From assembly GCF_018860975.1 (NCBI RefSeq), contig NZ_JAHKQI010000005.1, positions 682,001-746,000 of the forward strand: DNA of 64,000 bases, read 5' to 3'. The notes beneath the pieces were generated by a model. The model was not told the origin of the DNA, did not search any database, and saw only the letters and a program-made list of their open reading frames with translations. Origin of the DNA: Lentibacter algarum (lineage in GTDB: Bacteria; Pseudomonadota; Alphaproteobacteria; Rhodobacterales; Rhodobacteraceae). Below are positions 43,719 through 52,596 of this stretch, in pieces (position 1 is the first letter of the stretch; every line of letters begins with the position of its first letter). The translations under genes were made by a program, and so were the position numbers.

Positions 43719-45100
43719 ATCACGGCCTCCTTGAGGGTGTTAACAGCGGCTTCACGTGGGGCGAGGCCGAGCAAGATAAGCGCGGCACCTTGGGGCGCGG
43801 CTGCGTCAATGTCAGCGCTCAGGTGGGCTAGAGTTGTGCTCATTATGCGCTGATCAGGGCGTGAAGCGTTTTCGATGATGGTCACTGGAGTTGCCGGGGC
43901 CGCTCCATGCATGAGCAAGCGCCCCTGCACAAATCGCGCGGCTTTTTTGCCCATGTAAACGGCACTGACTTCTCCTTGACGCGCCAATGCGGCCCAGTCC
44001 TGTTCGGCGAAGCCCTGCATGGCGTGGGCGGTAAGAAAGCGCACGGCGTTGTTGCGGCCACGCTTGGTCAGGCTCTGGCCGATAGCGGCAACGCTGGCTG
44101 AAGCGGCGGTGACGCCCGGCAAAATTGAATAGCTGATGCCATAAGGTTCAAGCGCTTCGATCTCTTCATCAAGGCGGCCAAAGATCGTTGGATCACCGCC
44201 TTTGAGGCGCACAACTTGTGCACCGTTTTGAGCGTGTTCAACTATGCTTGCGTTTATCTCGTCTTGCGGCGTTGAGGGGCCAAAGCCCTCTTTGCCTACC
44301 GAGACCATAACAGCCTCGCGGCGGCACAGCTCAAGCACTGGCGCAGAGACCAGCCTGTCATAGATCACCACATCGGCCTCGTGCAAAGCTTTGCGGGCTT
44401 TGAGCGTCAGCAGCTCGGGGTCGCCCGGCCCTGCACCGACAAAGGCAACGTGGCCTTCAAGAGGGGTTTGGGCAGAGTGGGCTTTAAGAAGGCTAGCGAG
44501 GGCAGCCTGCACTTCCGTTTCTGGCTGCGACGCGAGGCGCGGGCCCGACTTGAAATAATAGTCAGACCAGAATGCACGTTGTGCACGGCCTTCGGGCAGG
44601 GCGGCTACCTGCGGGCGAAACAACTTGCCGATACGGGCTAGAAAACCAAGCCGCTCGGGCAACTCTTCCTCGAGCTTGGCCTTGATCGCGCGGGCAAGCA
44701 CCGGAGCGGCACCTTCTGTGCCAATGGCAACTGTCACGGGGTCACGATCAACGATGGCCGGCGTGATGAAGGCGCTGGCTTCCAGATTGTCGACCACGTT
44801 GAACATCACCCCGGCCGCTTTGGCGAGGCCCGCAACGCGCAGCGCTTCGCTGGCGTCTGCATCGGCGGCATAAAGCAAAGTGGCATTGGCAATATCGGCT
44901 GGCTGTAACGTCCGACGGTGCAGTTTGATCTGGCCATTCAAAGCAAGCCGCTCGACCGCAGGCTCGGGGTTGGCCGTATAAACCTCAAGATCAGCATTGG
45001 TTTTGAGCAACAGGCGCAATTTGGCAAGCGCTGCTTCTCCGCCGCCCGTAACGACGACTGGCTGATTGTTTAGGTCAACAAAGATCGGGAAATGCTTCAT
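43715..45100 (-). CDS. cysG: Siroheme synthase (fused dehydrogenase/ferrochelatase and uroporphyrinogen methyltransferase)
   Basis: 461 residues from ATG 45100 behind GCAGG; the open frame reaches 45130. Residues 1-200 are the precorrin-2 dehydrogenase/ferrochelatase part (VVVTGGGEAALAKLRLLLKT, ATLLYAADADASEAL, NVVDNLEASAFITPAI). Residues 215-461 are the SAM-dependent methyltransferase (VAFVGAGPGDPELLTLKAR, VVRLKGGDPTIFGRLDEE, VYMGKKAARFVQGRL, RPDQRIM). It makes siroheme from uroporphyrinogen III for CysI. First gene of the sulfate reduction operon. Confidence 0.95.
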   Translation of the reverse strand: MKHFPIFVDLNNQPVVVTGGGEAALAKLRLLLKTNADLEVYTANPEPAVERLALNGQIKLHRRTLQPADIANATLLYAADADASEALRVAGLAKAAGVMFNVVDNLEASAFITPAIVDRDPVTVAIGTEGAAPVLARAIKAKLEEELPERLGFLARIGKLFRPQVAALPEGRAQRAFWSDYYFKSGPRLASQPETEVQAALASLLKAHSAQTPLEGHVAFVGAGPGDPELLTLKARKALHEADVVIYDRLVSAPVLELCRREAVMVSVGKEGFGPSTPQDEINASIVEHAQNGAQVVRLKGGDPTIFGRLDEEIEALEPYGISYSILPGVTAASASVAAIGQSLTKRGRNNAVRFLTAHAMQGFAEQDWAALARQGEVSAVYMGKKAARFVQGRLLMHGAAPATPVTIIENASRPDQRIMSTTLAHLSADIDAAAPQGAALILLGLAPREAAVNTLKEAVI

Positions 45101-45128
45101 GGTGTTACCTGCGATGACTGACAGCCCC

Positions 45129-45141
45129 AATATGGGATATT
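45129..45141. promoter_or_regulatory. AATAT-GGG-ATATT inverted repeat ahead of cysG
   Basis: A perfect 5-base inverted repeat around GGG lies 29 bases before the cysG start, within an A+T-rich stretch. Its position suits an operator for the sulfate reduction operon. I cannot match it to a known regulator. Confidence 0.3.
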
Positions 45142-45204
45142 TTCCCCCAAAAGCACCATAGACGCAGGTCAGGTAGGTATGAATGGCCTTAAACTAGGGA
45201 TAAA

Positions 45205-45528
45205 TTGGGAAATTGCTCTGATTTCGCGGAGCTGCGCAAACGTTTCGTCTGGTCTGTAGCCATCAAAGGAACTTTGTTTGGCCGGATTTTGCCTTGCGCG
45301 CCTTTTGTTCCGGATATGCGGGCTTCTGCGAGAGGTGAGTCGTCGAGCCAACCTGTTCAGATTTGCTTTAGGCTTGATGTGGCGCGCGTGAGAATCCCGT
45401 TTTCACGCAGGGTGTTGCCAGCAATCCGGGCTCTTCCTACATTGGCCGCCTCAAAGGGGCTGGCCGAGCTTCGTGACGCATTGGCCGCGTTTGCAGCAAC
45501 AGCAACACAAAGGACACCAACGCGATGA
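45205..45528 (+). CDS. Uncertain 107-aa ORF, possibly a gene remnant, coupled to kdgK
   Basis: The ORF ends with TGA overlapping the kdgK ATG (ATGA), the usual coupling here, and its end (ASKGLAELRDALAAFAATAT) reads like a real C-terminus. The first half (ELRKRFVWSVAIKG, ILPCAPFVPDMRAS) has odd composition and no family match. I suspect the tail of a decayed sugar-acid gene, perhaps with frameshifts. The 424-base stretch 45101-45524 holds no other supportable gene; it contains the cysG promoter. Confidence 0.35.
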   Translation: MGNCSDFAELRKRFVWSVAIKGTLFGRILPCAPFVPDMRASARGESSSQPVQICFRLDVARVRIPFSRRVLPAIRALPTLAASKGLAELRDALAAFAATATQRTPTR

Positions 45529-46433
45529 CCTCAATCCTTGGCATTGGCGAATGCATGATCGAACTGTCGGGCGCTGGCCCAGATCTTTGGCAGCAACGGT
45601 TTTCGGGTGATGTGTTCAACGCGCTCTGGTATGCGCGCGCCTACTCTGAACCTGATGCAGAGATAGGCTTTCACACGGCACTCGGAGAAGACCCTCTGTC
45701 AGACCAGTTGCTTGCGTTTGCCAAATCAGGTGGCATCAATTGTGACGATACCCCCCGTATCGCCGACCGTCGCCCCGGACTCTATGCGATCCATCTGAAC
45801 GGCGCAGAGCGCAGCTTTACCTATTGGCGCGACACCTCTGCGGCGCGGATGATGGTGCGCCAACCCGGCCAACTCTGGCAAAAAGTCGCCGCGGCGGATG
45901 TGGTCTATTTTTCTGGCATCACGCTGGCGATCTTGCCTCCGGACGACCTTGGAGAACTGCTTACAGGGCTGGTGCAGCACAAAAAGCAAGGCGCGGTTCT
46001 GGCGTTTGATCCCAACATTCGCCCGCACCTGTGGAGCGACAAAACCCGTATGCTCGATATGATCTCAAAAGCCGCTGCTATAAGCGATCTCGTGCTACCA
46101 AGCTTTGATGACGAAACATCGGCCTTCGGCGACGCCACACCGGAAATAAGCGCCCGACGTTACGAGAGCCTCGGCGCGCGGCATGTTGTTGTCAAAAACG
46201 GGCCCGCCGACACGGTTCACCTTGCAGATGGGAGCCTTACCAGGTTTTCGGTCGCGCCCGTTCAAAACGTGATCGACACTACGGCGGCGGGTGACTCTTT
46301 CAACGGCGCCTATGTGGCGTCGCTCATGCGCGGCTTGCCAGTTGATGAAGCGATCCGCACCGCTCAAGGTTGTGCAGGGCAAGTGATTGGCCACAAAGGC
46401 GCGATCATCCCTCTGGCGGAGCTGGTAGTTTAG
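45525..46433 (+). CDS. kdgK: PfkB-family sugar kinase, probable 2-keto-3-deoxygluconate kinase
   Basis: 302 residues. N-terminal ILGIGECMIELSG, sugar-binding FSGDVFNALWYARA, and the ATP-site signature DTTAAGDSFNGAYVA, with FDPNIRPHLW in between. Phe-Thr-Tyr-Trp-Arg (SFTYWRDTSAAR) is characteristic of KdgK, which phosphorylates 2-keto-3-deoxygluconate from uronic acid breakdown. AAGGA precedes the ATG. No KDPG aldolase or uronate gene remains nearby, which fits local decay. Confidence 0.88.
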   Translation: MTSILGIGECMIELSGAGPDLWQQRFSGDVFNALWYARAYSEPDAEIGFHTALGEDPLSDQLLAFAKSGGINCDDTPRIADRRPGLYAIHLNGAERSFTYWRDTSAARMMVRQPGQLWQKVAAADVVYFSGITLAILPPDDLGELLTGLVQHKKQGAVLAFDPNIRPHLWSDKTRMLDMISKAAAISDLVLPSFDDETSAFGDATPEISARRYESLGARHVVVKNGPADTVHLADGSLTRFSVAPVQNVIDTTAAGDSFNGAYVASLMRGLPVDEAIRTAQGCAGQVIGHKGAIIPLAELVV

Positions 46434-46466
46434 CTAGAGTTTTGATCCCATTCACAGGAGGATCAC

Positions 46467-46750
46467 ATGAAAACTGGCTTCATCGGCACAGGTGACATCC
46501 CGGAGCAGTCATCACCGGCATCATGCGTGCAGAGCTTCCTGTCAGTGGGGTTCTGGCCTCTGCCCGAAGTGTTCGACAAAGTCCGCGTTTGTGAAAAAGC
46601 CAAGAGGTTATCGACGGTGGATGTGAGCTGATCTTTCTCGCGGCCTTACCACAACAAGCCAAGGCGGTTTTGGCGCCGCTCACCTTTGCCGATGGTCAGG
46701 AGATCGCCAGCCTGATTGCCATACATCCGGTCGAGCAAATCGCTCAATAG
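46467..46750 (+). pseudogene. Frameshifted remnant of a proC-like (pyrroline-5-carboxylate reductase family) gene
   Basis: An ATG behind AGGAGG begins MKTGFIGTGDI, the NAD(P)-binding start of the family. The frame then shifts: another frame gives AVITGIMRAELPVSGVLASA, and after an internal TGA, VIDGGCELIFLAALPQQAKA, then VLAPLTFADGQEIASLIAIH and a stop. The pieces add to about 95 codons against about 260 in intact members, so it has indels and has lost its 3-prime two thirds. It follows kdgK by 33 bases. Confidence 0.82.
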
Positions 46751-46804
46751 CGTGTCGCAGCATATAGAAGCCGCAAACCACGAGCAATAACGCCCCCCCC
46801 AAAG

Positions 46805-46826
46805 AAAAAGGCCGCCCAAGGCGACC
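46805..46826 (-). terminator. Rho-independent terminator of tRNA-Ser
   Basis: On the minus strand GGTCGCC-TTG-GGCGGCC (7-bp stem, one G-T pair) is followed by five T residues, 26 bases downstream of the tRNA end. A run of eight C at 46783-46790 lies just beyond. Confidence 0.75.
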
Positions 46827-46852
46827 CATTCAAATTTAACGAAATTGCTAGA

Positions 46853-46942
46853 TGGCGGAGGAGGTGGGATTCGAACCCACGGAGGGCGTTAACCCTCGTC
46901 GGTTTTCAAGACCGGTGCATTCAACCACTCTGCCACTCCTCC
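46853..46942 (-). tRNA. tRNA-Ser (anticodon TGA)
   Basis: Acceptor GGAGGAG / CTCCTCC, D arm TGGCAGAGTGGTTGAATGC, anticodon loop CTTGAAA with TGA, a long class II variable arm (CGAGGGTTAACGCCCTCC region), T arm GTGGGTTCGAATCCCAC and encoded CCA. Length of 90 nt fits tRNA-Ser. Confidence 0.96.
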
Positions 46943-47204
46943 GACGCGGCCCTCATAGCGCGTGTTTGCGACGGGGGAAACCATAAAAATGCGCAATAAC
47001 GCGATAATTTTGCAGGCAGCCGAAAGGGCGGCATGTTGAGCACAGCTCGCCTGGCCGACGATTTATTGCCGATTTTTAACCCCAGACTTTTAATGTGCGC
47101 AGCAAATGGCTAGACTCCCCGAAAATGCGTTACGTAAAGCGCAGGGATTGAAGCATAACAGAGTTCTACGAGACTGGGCTCTGTGAACATGGGCAGATAG
47201 TAAA
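46943..47204. promoter_or_regulatory. Divergent intergenic region, tRNA-Ser and SPOR lipoprotein gene
   Basis: 262 bases without a supportable gene. It must hold the tRNA-Ser promoter on the minus strand and the promoter of the cell-wall operon on the plus strand. ACAGAG and CTCTGT around 47159-47185 can pair into a hairpin in the leader of the lipoprotein mRNA. Nothing else stands out. Confidence 0.4.
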
Positions 47205-48068
47205 ATGCAAACGCGATCACTGACGAGAACACCTTTCACGCTTGGCCGCATTGGCCTTGTTTTTGGCCTTACACTGGCATTGACTGCCTGTGAAGAGAGT
47301 GGCGAGTTTTCACTGTTCAACCCAAAGACTGCTGACGGAGCGAGCGATGCACCAGCGGTTGCGGCTAGCGGAAAAACCGTCGAGCGTGATGTCGAAGCAC
47401 CGGAAGTGTTTCAGGTGTCTGAAGCCGGTTTGTGGGATGGTCGCCCCTCACTCGGTGGCGTTTGGGCTGCACACCCTGACGTGAAAGAGCCCGAGCGGGT
47501 GATCCTTCGCAACGCAGCCAACAACAAATTTGTCGTCGGAGCGCTGTTTCGCCGTGAGCGTGAAAACCCAGGCCCGCGCTTGCAGATATCATCAGACGCA
47601 GCCGAGGCCCTGGGCATGCTTGCAGGCCAGCCTATGGAGCTGAACGTTACCGCCCTTCGCAAAGAGCAAGTCGCGGTTGAGGGTGAAGGTCAGGGGCTTT
47701 CCGAGCCCGAGTTTGTTGAGGAAACCTCGCTTGACCCGATCAAAAGCGCCGCTGCCGCAATCGAAGCCGCAGATACGCCGGCAGCCGCAACACCGGCCGT
47801 AACTCCGAAACCGGCAACGCCCAAGAAGTCCTCATTGTCAAAGCCTTACGTGCAACTCGGTATCTTTAGTGTCGAGAAAAATGCCAACAATACAGCGACG
47901 GCAATGCGCACAGCGGGGATGATTCCGACTGTCAAAAAGCAAAGCCTCAATGGCAAAACTTTCTGGCGGGTTATCGTCGGGCCAGCTCAGAACAAATCCG
48001 AGCTTAACCAGCTGATCAAACGCGTGAAGGCTTCAGGGTTTACTGACGCCTACGCTGTCACAAACTAA
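47205..48068 (+). CDS. SPOR-domain lipoprotein
   Basis: 287 residues. A lipobox (LALTACEES, Cys at about residue 29) follows a hydrophobic signal. Residues 75-155 form a conserved domain (EAGLWDGRPSLGGVWAAHPD, NNKFVVGALFRRERENPGPR, EALGMLAGQPMELNVTALRK) that resembles a double-psi barrel as in RlpA. A Pro/Ala/Thr linker leads to a C-terminal SPOR domain (YVQLGIFSVEKNANNTATAM, KTFWRVIVGPAQNKSELNQL), which binds denuded septal peptidoglycan. Likely a division-site protein; it precedes dacA by 12 bases. Confidence 0.87.
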   Translation: MQTRSLTRTPFTLGRIGLVFGLTLALTACEESGEFSLFNPKTADGASDAPAVAASGKTVERDVEAPEVFQVSEAGLWDGRPSLGGVWAAHPDVKEPERVILRNAANNKFVVGALFRRERENPGPRLQISSDAAEALGMLAGQPMELNVTALRKEQVAVEGEGQGLSEPEFVEETSLDPIKSAAAAIEAADTPAAATPAVTPKPATPKKSSLSKPYVQLGIFSVEKNANNTATAMRTAGMIPTVKKQSLNGKTFWRVIVGPAQNKSELNQLIKRVKASGFTDAYAVTN

Positions 48069-48080
48069 CGGAGCTTTATG

Positions 48081-49238
48081 ATGCCTCGTCTGCTCTCACT
48101 CGCCTTTGCTGTATTGGTGCTGGCCCTGCCTGCTGCGGCCTTTGAAACCCGTGCAAAGTCGGCCTACGTGCTTGACTACACGACTGGCACTGTTTTGTTG
48201 TCAAAGGATGCTGACGTGGCCTTGCCACCGGCTTCGATGAGCAAACTGATGACGCTATACATGGCTTTTGAGGCGCTGCGCGACGGGCAACTCAAGCCTG
48301 ACGAGCGTCTGCGTGTGTCGCGTCATGCGCACAGCTACAAAGGATCAACGTTGTTTCTGGAAGAGGGCGAGCGCGTTCGGGTCGATGACTTGCTGCGCGG
48401 TATCATCGTGCTTTCGGGCAATGATGCCTGCGCCGTGATTGCCGAAACTCTAAGCCCTGACGGAACTGAAAAAGGCTTTGCACGCAAAATGACAGAGCGC
48501 GCCAAGGCTTTGGGTATGACAAACTCGTCCTTCGCGAACTCGAACGGCTGGCCCGATCCCGGACAGCGCATGTCAATGCGCGATCTGGCAATTCTGGCGA
48601 CACGCATCATCGAAGATTTCCCCGAACACTATACAATGTTTGCTGAAAGCGAGTTTCTCTTTGACGAGAAAGAATCGCAAAACCGCTTTAACCGCAATCC
48701 TCTGTTGGGCCTCGGTATCGGCGCTGACGGTCTCAAAACAGGCCATACTCAGGAAGCCGGGTATGGGCTTGTCGGTTCCGTCAAACAGGGCAACCGCCGT
48801 ATCATCTTCGTGATCTCCGGTCTGGAAAGCGAAAGCGCGCGCGCCACTGAAGCGGAAGCGATAACGAACTGGGCCTTCCGCCAGTTCAGCCAAGCCAAGC
48901 TCTTGGAAAAAGGCGACATTATTGCCAAAGCAGATGTCTGGATGGGTGCACAGGACACTGTCGACCTGACGGCTGATGCCGACTTGCTCGCGCTTGTGCC
49001 CATTGCCTCGAAAGGCAAAATCGCGGCCGAAGTAGTCTATGACGGCCCGCTCAAAGCGCCGATCACTGCCGGACAAAAAGTCGGCACACTGTTGATCAAG
49101 CCAGAGGGCCTGTCAGAAACCGAAGTGCCGCTCGTGGCTGCGCATGCGGTTGATGGCGGCGGTGTTATGGTGCGCCTCAAGACGGCTTCCCAAAAGGTGT
49201 TGAGCAAGATTGCGGCAAATGCCGAGGGCGCGCTTTGA
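48081..49238 (+). CDS. dacA: D-alanyl-D-alanine carboxypeptidase (PBP5/6 family)
   Basis: 385 residues from the second of two adjacent ATG codons, better spaced from GGAG. Signal peptide (LLSLAFAVLVLALPAAA), then the S11 motifs: PPASMSKLMTLYMAFEAL (SxxK), IIVLSGNDACAVIAE (SGN) and GADGLKTGHTQEAG (KTG). A C-terminal beta domain (LTADADLLALVPIASKGKIA) and a final amphipathic helix that would dock to the inner membrane follow. It trims the terminal D-Ala of peptidoglycan stems. Confidence 0.95.
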   Translation: MPRLLSLAFAVLVLALPAAAFETRAKSAYVLDYTTGTVLLSKDADVALPPASMSKLMTLYMAFEALRDGQLKPDERLRVSRHAHSYKGSTLFLEEGERVRVDDLLRGIIVLSGNDACAVIAETLSPDGTEKGFARKMTERAKALGMTNSSFANSNGWPDPGQRMSMRDLAILATRIIEDFPEHYTMFAESEFLFDEKESQNRFNRNPLLGLGIGADGLKTGHTQEAGYGLVGSVKQGNRRIIFVISGLESESARATEAEAITNWAFRQFSQAKLLEKGDIIAKADVWMGAQDTVDLTADADLLALVPIASKGKIAAEVVYDGPLKAPITAGQKVGTLLIKPEGLSETEVPLVAAHAVDGGGVMVRLKTASQKVLSKIAANAEGAL

Positions 49239-49861
49239 GTGTCAGGCCCGCACGCTTCATCACACTTGAAGGCGTCGACGGATCAGGCAAATCAACCCAG
49301 TCGCGCTTGCTTAAAGACGCGCTAGAGGCCGAGGGCTATGAAGTGCTGCTCACGCGCGAGCCTGGCGGCTCGAAAGGGGCCGAAGAGATCCGCACTCTGG
49401 TGCTTGAAGGCGAGCCTGACCGCTGGTCTGCCGAAACCGAAATTCTGTTGTTCACAGCGGCGCGGCGCGATCATCTCGAGCGCACTATCGAGCCAGCCCT
49501 CGCTGCAGGCAAAGTTGTGCTCTGTGACCGCTTTGTTGACTCAACGCGCGTTTATCAGGGGATCTCGCGTGGCGATCTGCGCAGCACGGTTGACCAGCTG
49601 CATGCGCTGATGATTGGCTGCGAAGCTGACCTTACGTTGCTGTTTGATATGGACCCGAGCACAGGCCTGTCCCGCGCCAAGGCCCGCCAAACATCAGAAG
49701 AGCGGTTTGAAGATTTCGGCCTTGAGCTGCAGGTCAAAATGCGCGCGGGGTTTCTTGAGCTGGCCAAAGCGGAACCTGAGCGTTTCGCTGTGATTGACGC
49801 CAGTCAGAACATCGACACCGTTGCCAGCGACACGCTCAAAGCCTTAAAAGCAGTGCTCTGA
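49235..49861 (+). CDS. tmk: Thymidylate kinase
   Basis: 208 residues starting at TTG that overlaps the dacA stop (TTGA). P-loop GVDGSGKSTQSRLL, the LTREPGGSKGAEEIR block, the DRX motif CDRFVDSTRVYQG, and the LID region KARQTSEERFE. Converts dTMP to dTDP. One base overlaps holB. Confidence 0.95.
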   Translation: MSVRPARFITLEGVDGSGKSTQSRLLKDALEAEGYEVLLTREPGGSKGAEEIRTLVLEGEPDRWSAETEILLFTAARRDHLERTIEPALAAGKVVLCDRFVDSTRVYQGISRGDLRSTVDQLHALMIGCEADLTLLFDMDPSTGLSRAKARQTSEERFEDFGLELQVKMRAGFLELAKAEPERFAVIDASQNIDTVASDTLKALKAVL

Positions 49862-50997
49862 TGGCTGACGCACCCGTCTTTGAACCTGATCGCCTGGAAG
49901 GTGCACCGCATCCGCGCGACGCGGTTCAGCTTTATGGGCAGATCGACGCCGAGCAAAAATTTCTCGACGCTTACAACGCCGGGCGGCTGCATCACGGCTG
50001 GCTACTCACTGGGCCAAAAGGCGTTGGCAAAGCCACGCTGGCGTGGCGCTTGGCGCGGTTTTTGCTCACGCAAGAGGCCGAGGGCGGGCTGTTTGGAGAA
50101 CCTGAAAAACCAACCACGCTTGATGTCGATGCCGCACACCCCGTGCTGCAACGCATGGTGGCTGGCTCGGAGTCGCGGCTGTTTCGTATCACACGCACAG
50201 TGAACCCCGACACCAAGCGCATGCGTGATGGCATTGTGGTTGATGACGTGCGGGAGCTGGGCCGCTTTTTGTCGATGTCCGCTGCTGAGGGTGGCCGCCG
50301 CGTGGTGATCATTGACGCCGCCGACGAGCTAAATGTGCAGGCTGCTAACGCGCTCTTGAAAATGCTCGAAGAACCGCCCGCGTTGACAACATTTTTGATT
50401 ATCGCCCATCAGCCCGCTGGCCTTTTGCCAACCATCCGCTCGCGTTGCCGCGAGTTGCGCCTTGCCACACTTTCAGCTGAGAACATGGCTTTCGCGCTGG
50501 AAGGTGCAGGCTTTGACGCTGGGCAAAGTGACGGTGCCGCCGAGGCGCTTGGCACGCTCTCGGGTGGCTCGGTCGGCGCGGCGGCGCGTCTCTTGCAGCT
50601 TGACGGGCTTGCGCTTTACAGCGAGCTCATTGGCGTCTTTCAAACCCTGCCGCAGCTTGAGCGTTCACGTGTTGTCAGGCTTGCCGACAGCTTTGCGGCA
50701 CGCGGCGCCGAAGAAAAGCTTGATCTGCTGCTCAACCTGCTCGAAACGCTGATGTTCCGCCTTGCGCGTGCGGGGGCTGCAGGAGCAAACAGCATGTCGC
50801 CAGCGCACCCTGGCGAGGCCGAGCTGCTCACCCGCCTCAGCCCCGACGCCCATGCCGCCCGGCGTTGGGCCAAGCTTTCTGACGCGTTGCTTACTCGCGC
50901 TCGTCATGGCCGCGCGGTGAACCTTGACCCTGCCGCGCTCATCCTTGATACGTTTATGCGTATTCAACGATCAGTTGCCGAGCAGAGCGCAAGATGA
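49861..50997 (+). CDS. holB: DNA polymerase III subunit delta-prime
   Basis: 378 residues. AAA+ clamp-loader subunit: LLTGPKGVGKATLAWRLA in place of a full Walker A (GKA instead of GKT), NALLKMLEEPPALTTFLIIA (sensor region), and LLPTIRSRCRELRLATLS with the SRC motif. The changed P-loop suggests it binds but may not hydrolyse ATP. The tmk-holB-tatD order is common in bacteria. ATGA overlap with tatD. Confidence 0.94.
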   Translation: MADAPVFEPDRLEGAPHPRDAVQLYGQIDAEQKFLDAYNAGRLHHGWLLTGPKGVGKATLAWRLARFLLTQEAEGGLFGEPEKPTTLDVDAAHPVLQRMVAGSESRLFRITRTVNPDTKRMRDGIVVDDVRELGRFLSMSAAEGGRRVVIIDAADELNVQAANALLKMLEEPPALTTFLIIAHQPAGLLPTIRSRCRELRLATLSAENMAFALEGAGFDAGQSDGAAEALGTLSGGSVGAAARLLQLDGLALYSELIGVFQTLPQLERSRVVRLADSFAARGAEEKLDLLLNLLETLMFRLARAGAAGANSMSPAHPGEAELLTRLSPDAHAARRWAKLSDALLTRARHGRAVNLDPAALILDTFMRIQRSVAEQSAR

Positions 50998-51785
50998 GCA
51001 TTCCAAAGATAACCGACAGCCATTGTCACCTCGATTTCCCCGATTTCGCTGAAGAACTGCCGCAAGTTGTCAGCCGCGCCGTAGAAGCTGGCGTTCACCG
51101 CATGGTCACCATCTGCACGCGACTCAGGTTGTTGCCGCAAGTGCAAGCCATCGCCGAGGCGCACGCGCCGGTTTTCTTCGCCGCGGGAACTCACCCGATG
51201 AGCGCTGCCGACGAGCCTATGGCCACGTTTGACGAGTTGGTGAAGCTTGCTGAACACCCGAAATTTGTCGGCATCGGCGAGACAGGGCTTGATTATCACT
51301 ACACCGCCGAAAGCGCCCAAGTGCAAAAAGACAGCTTGCGCATTCATTGCGCCGCTGCGGCTGCCACCGGCCTGCCGCTCATCATCCACGCGCGCGCCGC
51401 CGATGATGACATGGCGCGCATCCTCGCCGAAGAGCACGCCAATGCAGCTTTTAGCTGCGTCATGCACTGCTTTTCGTCCTCTTCCGAGCTGGCAAAAGCC
51501 GCGCTTGATCTGGGCTTCTATCTGTCAATGTCGGGCATCAGTGCCTTTCCTCGATCACAAGATATCCGTGACATTTTCGCCAGCGCCCCCGTCGAGCGTG
51601 TGTTGGTTGAAACAGACGCGCCCTACCTTGCCCCGCCGCCCTTCAGAGGCAAGCGCAACGAGCCGTCATATGTCGTCAACACTGCAAAAGTCGGTGCCGA
51701 GGTGTTCGGCCTTTCTTACGACGATTTCGCCGTCCAAACCGAGGCCAACTTTGAGCGGCTGTTCACCAAGGCCAAGTTCGCATGA
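50994..51785 (+). CDS. tatD: TatD-family metal-dependent deoxyribonuclease
   Basis: 263 residues. Metal ligands: TDSHCHLDFPDF (HxH), VGIGETGLDYHY (Glu), LPLIIHARAADDDMA (His), FSCVMHCFSSS (His) and VLVETDAPYLAPPPFRGKRN (Asp). A TIM-barrel hydrolase of DNA 3-prime ends or of D-aminoacyl esters. Overlaps holB and the metallohydrolase gene by 4 bases each. Confidence 0.94.
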   Translation: MSIPKITDSHCHLDFPDFAEELPQVVSRAVEAGVHRMVTICTRLRLLPQVQAIAEAHAPVFFAAGTHPMSAADEPMATFDELVKLAEHPKFVGIGETGLDYHYTAESAQVQKDSLRIHCAAAAATGLPLIIHARAADDDMARILAEEHANAAFSCVMHCFSSSSELAKAALDLGFYLSMSGISAFPRSQDIRDIFASAPVERVLVETDAPYLAPPPFRGKRNEPSYVVNTAKVGAEVFGLSYDDFAVQTEANFERLFTKAKFA

Positions 51786-52594
51786 GTGCCGAACTGCGAT
51801 ATACCATCCTCGGATGTGGCTCTTCGGGCGGTGTTCCGCGCCTCGCCGGAAAGGCGGGAGGGGAATGGGGTGATTGCGATCCCGACAATCCCAAAAACCG
51901 ACGCCAGCGGTGCTCGATGCTGGTTGAGCGCGTCACCGACCAAGGCACCACGCGGGTCTTGATCGACACCAGCCCCGACATGCGCAATCAACTGCTTGTG
52001 GCAGGTGTGGGGGCGCTGGACGCAGTGGTCTACACGCACTCGCACGCTGATCATGTGCACGGGCTCGATGACTTGCGGATGGTGGTGTTCAACATGCGCA
52101 CAAGGCTACAAGTCTGGGCCGACAGCTACACCCAACGTGATCTTTATGCGCGGTTTGGATATGCTTTCACCCAGCCTAAAGGCAGCTCCTATCCACCGAT
52201 TTGTGAGATGAACACAATTGACGACGCCTTCGGCATAACAGGTGCCGGCGGTGAGATCGTGTTTACGCCCTTTGAAGTCAACCACGGGGCTATCGAAGCG
52301 CTCGGTTTTCGCATCGGCGGGTTGGCTTACCTGCCGGATGTCGCGCAAATGTCAGAAGAAGCATGGCTGGCTGTGCAAGGCCTCGACGTGTGGGTGCTTG
52401 ATGCGCTGCGCCGTGCGCCGCATCCGACACACAGCCACCTTGCGCAGTCGCTTGAGTGGATAGCTGATGCCGCGCCCAAACGCGCTGTCCTAACCAACAT
52501 GCACATCGACCTCGACTATGACACGCTCGAGGCCGAAACCCCCGATCACATCACCCCCGCCTATGACGGTATGGTGATCAAGCTCAAGGATTAA
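51782..52594 (+). CDS. MBL-fold metallo-hydrolase (PhnP-like)
   Basis: 270 residues. The zinc motif is VVYTHSHADHVHGLDDLR (HxHxDH); further ligands lie in PFEVNHGAIEALG and TNMHIDLDYDTL. LGCGSSGGVPRLAGKAGGEW at the start is typical of the PhnP/YcbX-like cyclic phosphodiesterase group that follows tatD in alphaproteobacteria. Substrate unknown; a cyclic phosphodiester is likely. Confidence 0.9.
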   Translation: MSAELRYTILGCGSSGGVPRLAGKAGGEWGDCDPDNPKNRRQRCSMLVERVTDQGTTRVLIDTSPDMRNQLLVAGVGALDAVVYTHSHADHVHGLDDLRMVVFNMRTRLQVWADSYTQRDLYARFGYAFTQPKGSSYPPICEMNTIDDAFGITGAGGEIVFTPFEVNHGAIEALGFRIGGLAYLPDVAQMSEEAWLAVQGLDVWVLDALRRAPHPTHSHLAQSLEWIADAAPKRAVLTNMHIDLDYDTLEAETPDHITPAYDGMVIKLKD

Positions 52595-52596
52595 CC

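Noticed and set aside
46783-46790. Run of eight C as a phase-variation tract
   Set aside because: It lies in non-coding sequence between a pseudogene and a tRNA terminator, so no frame can switch.
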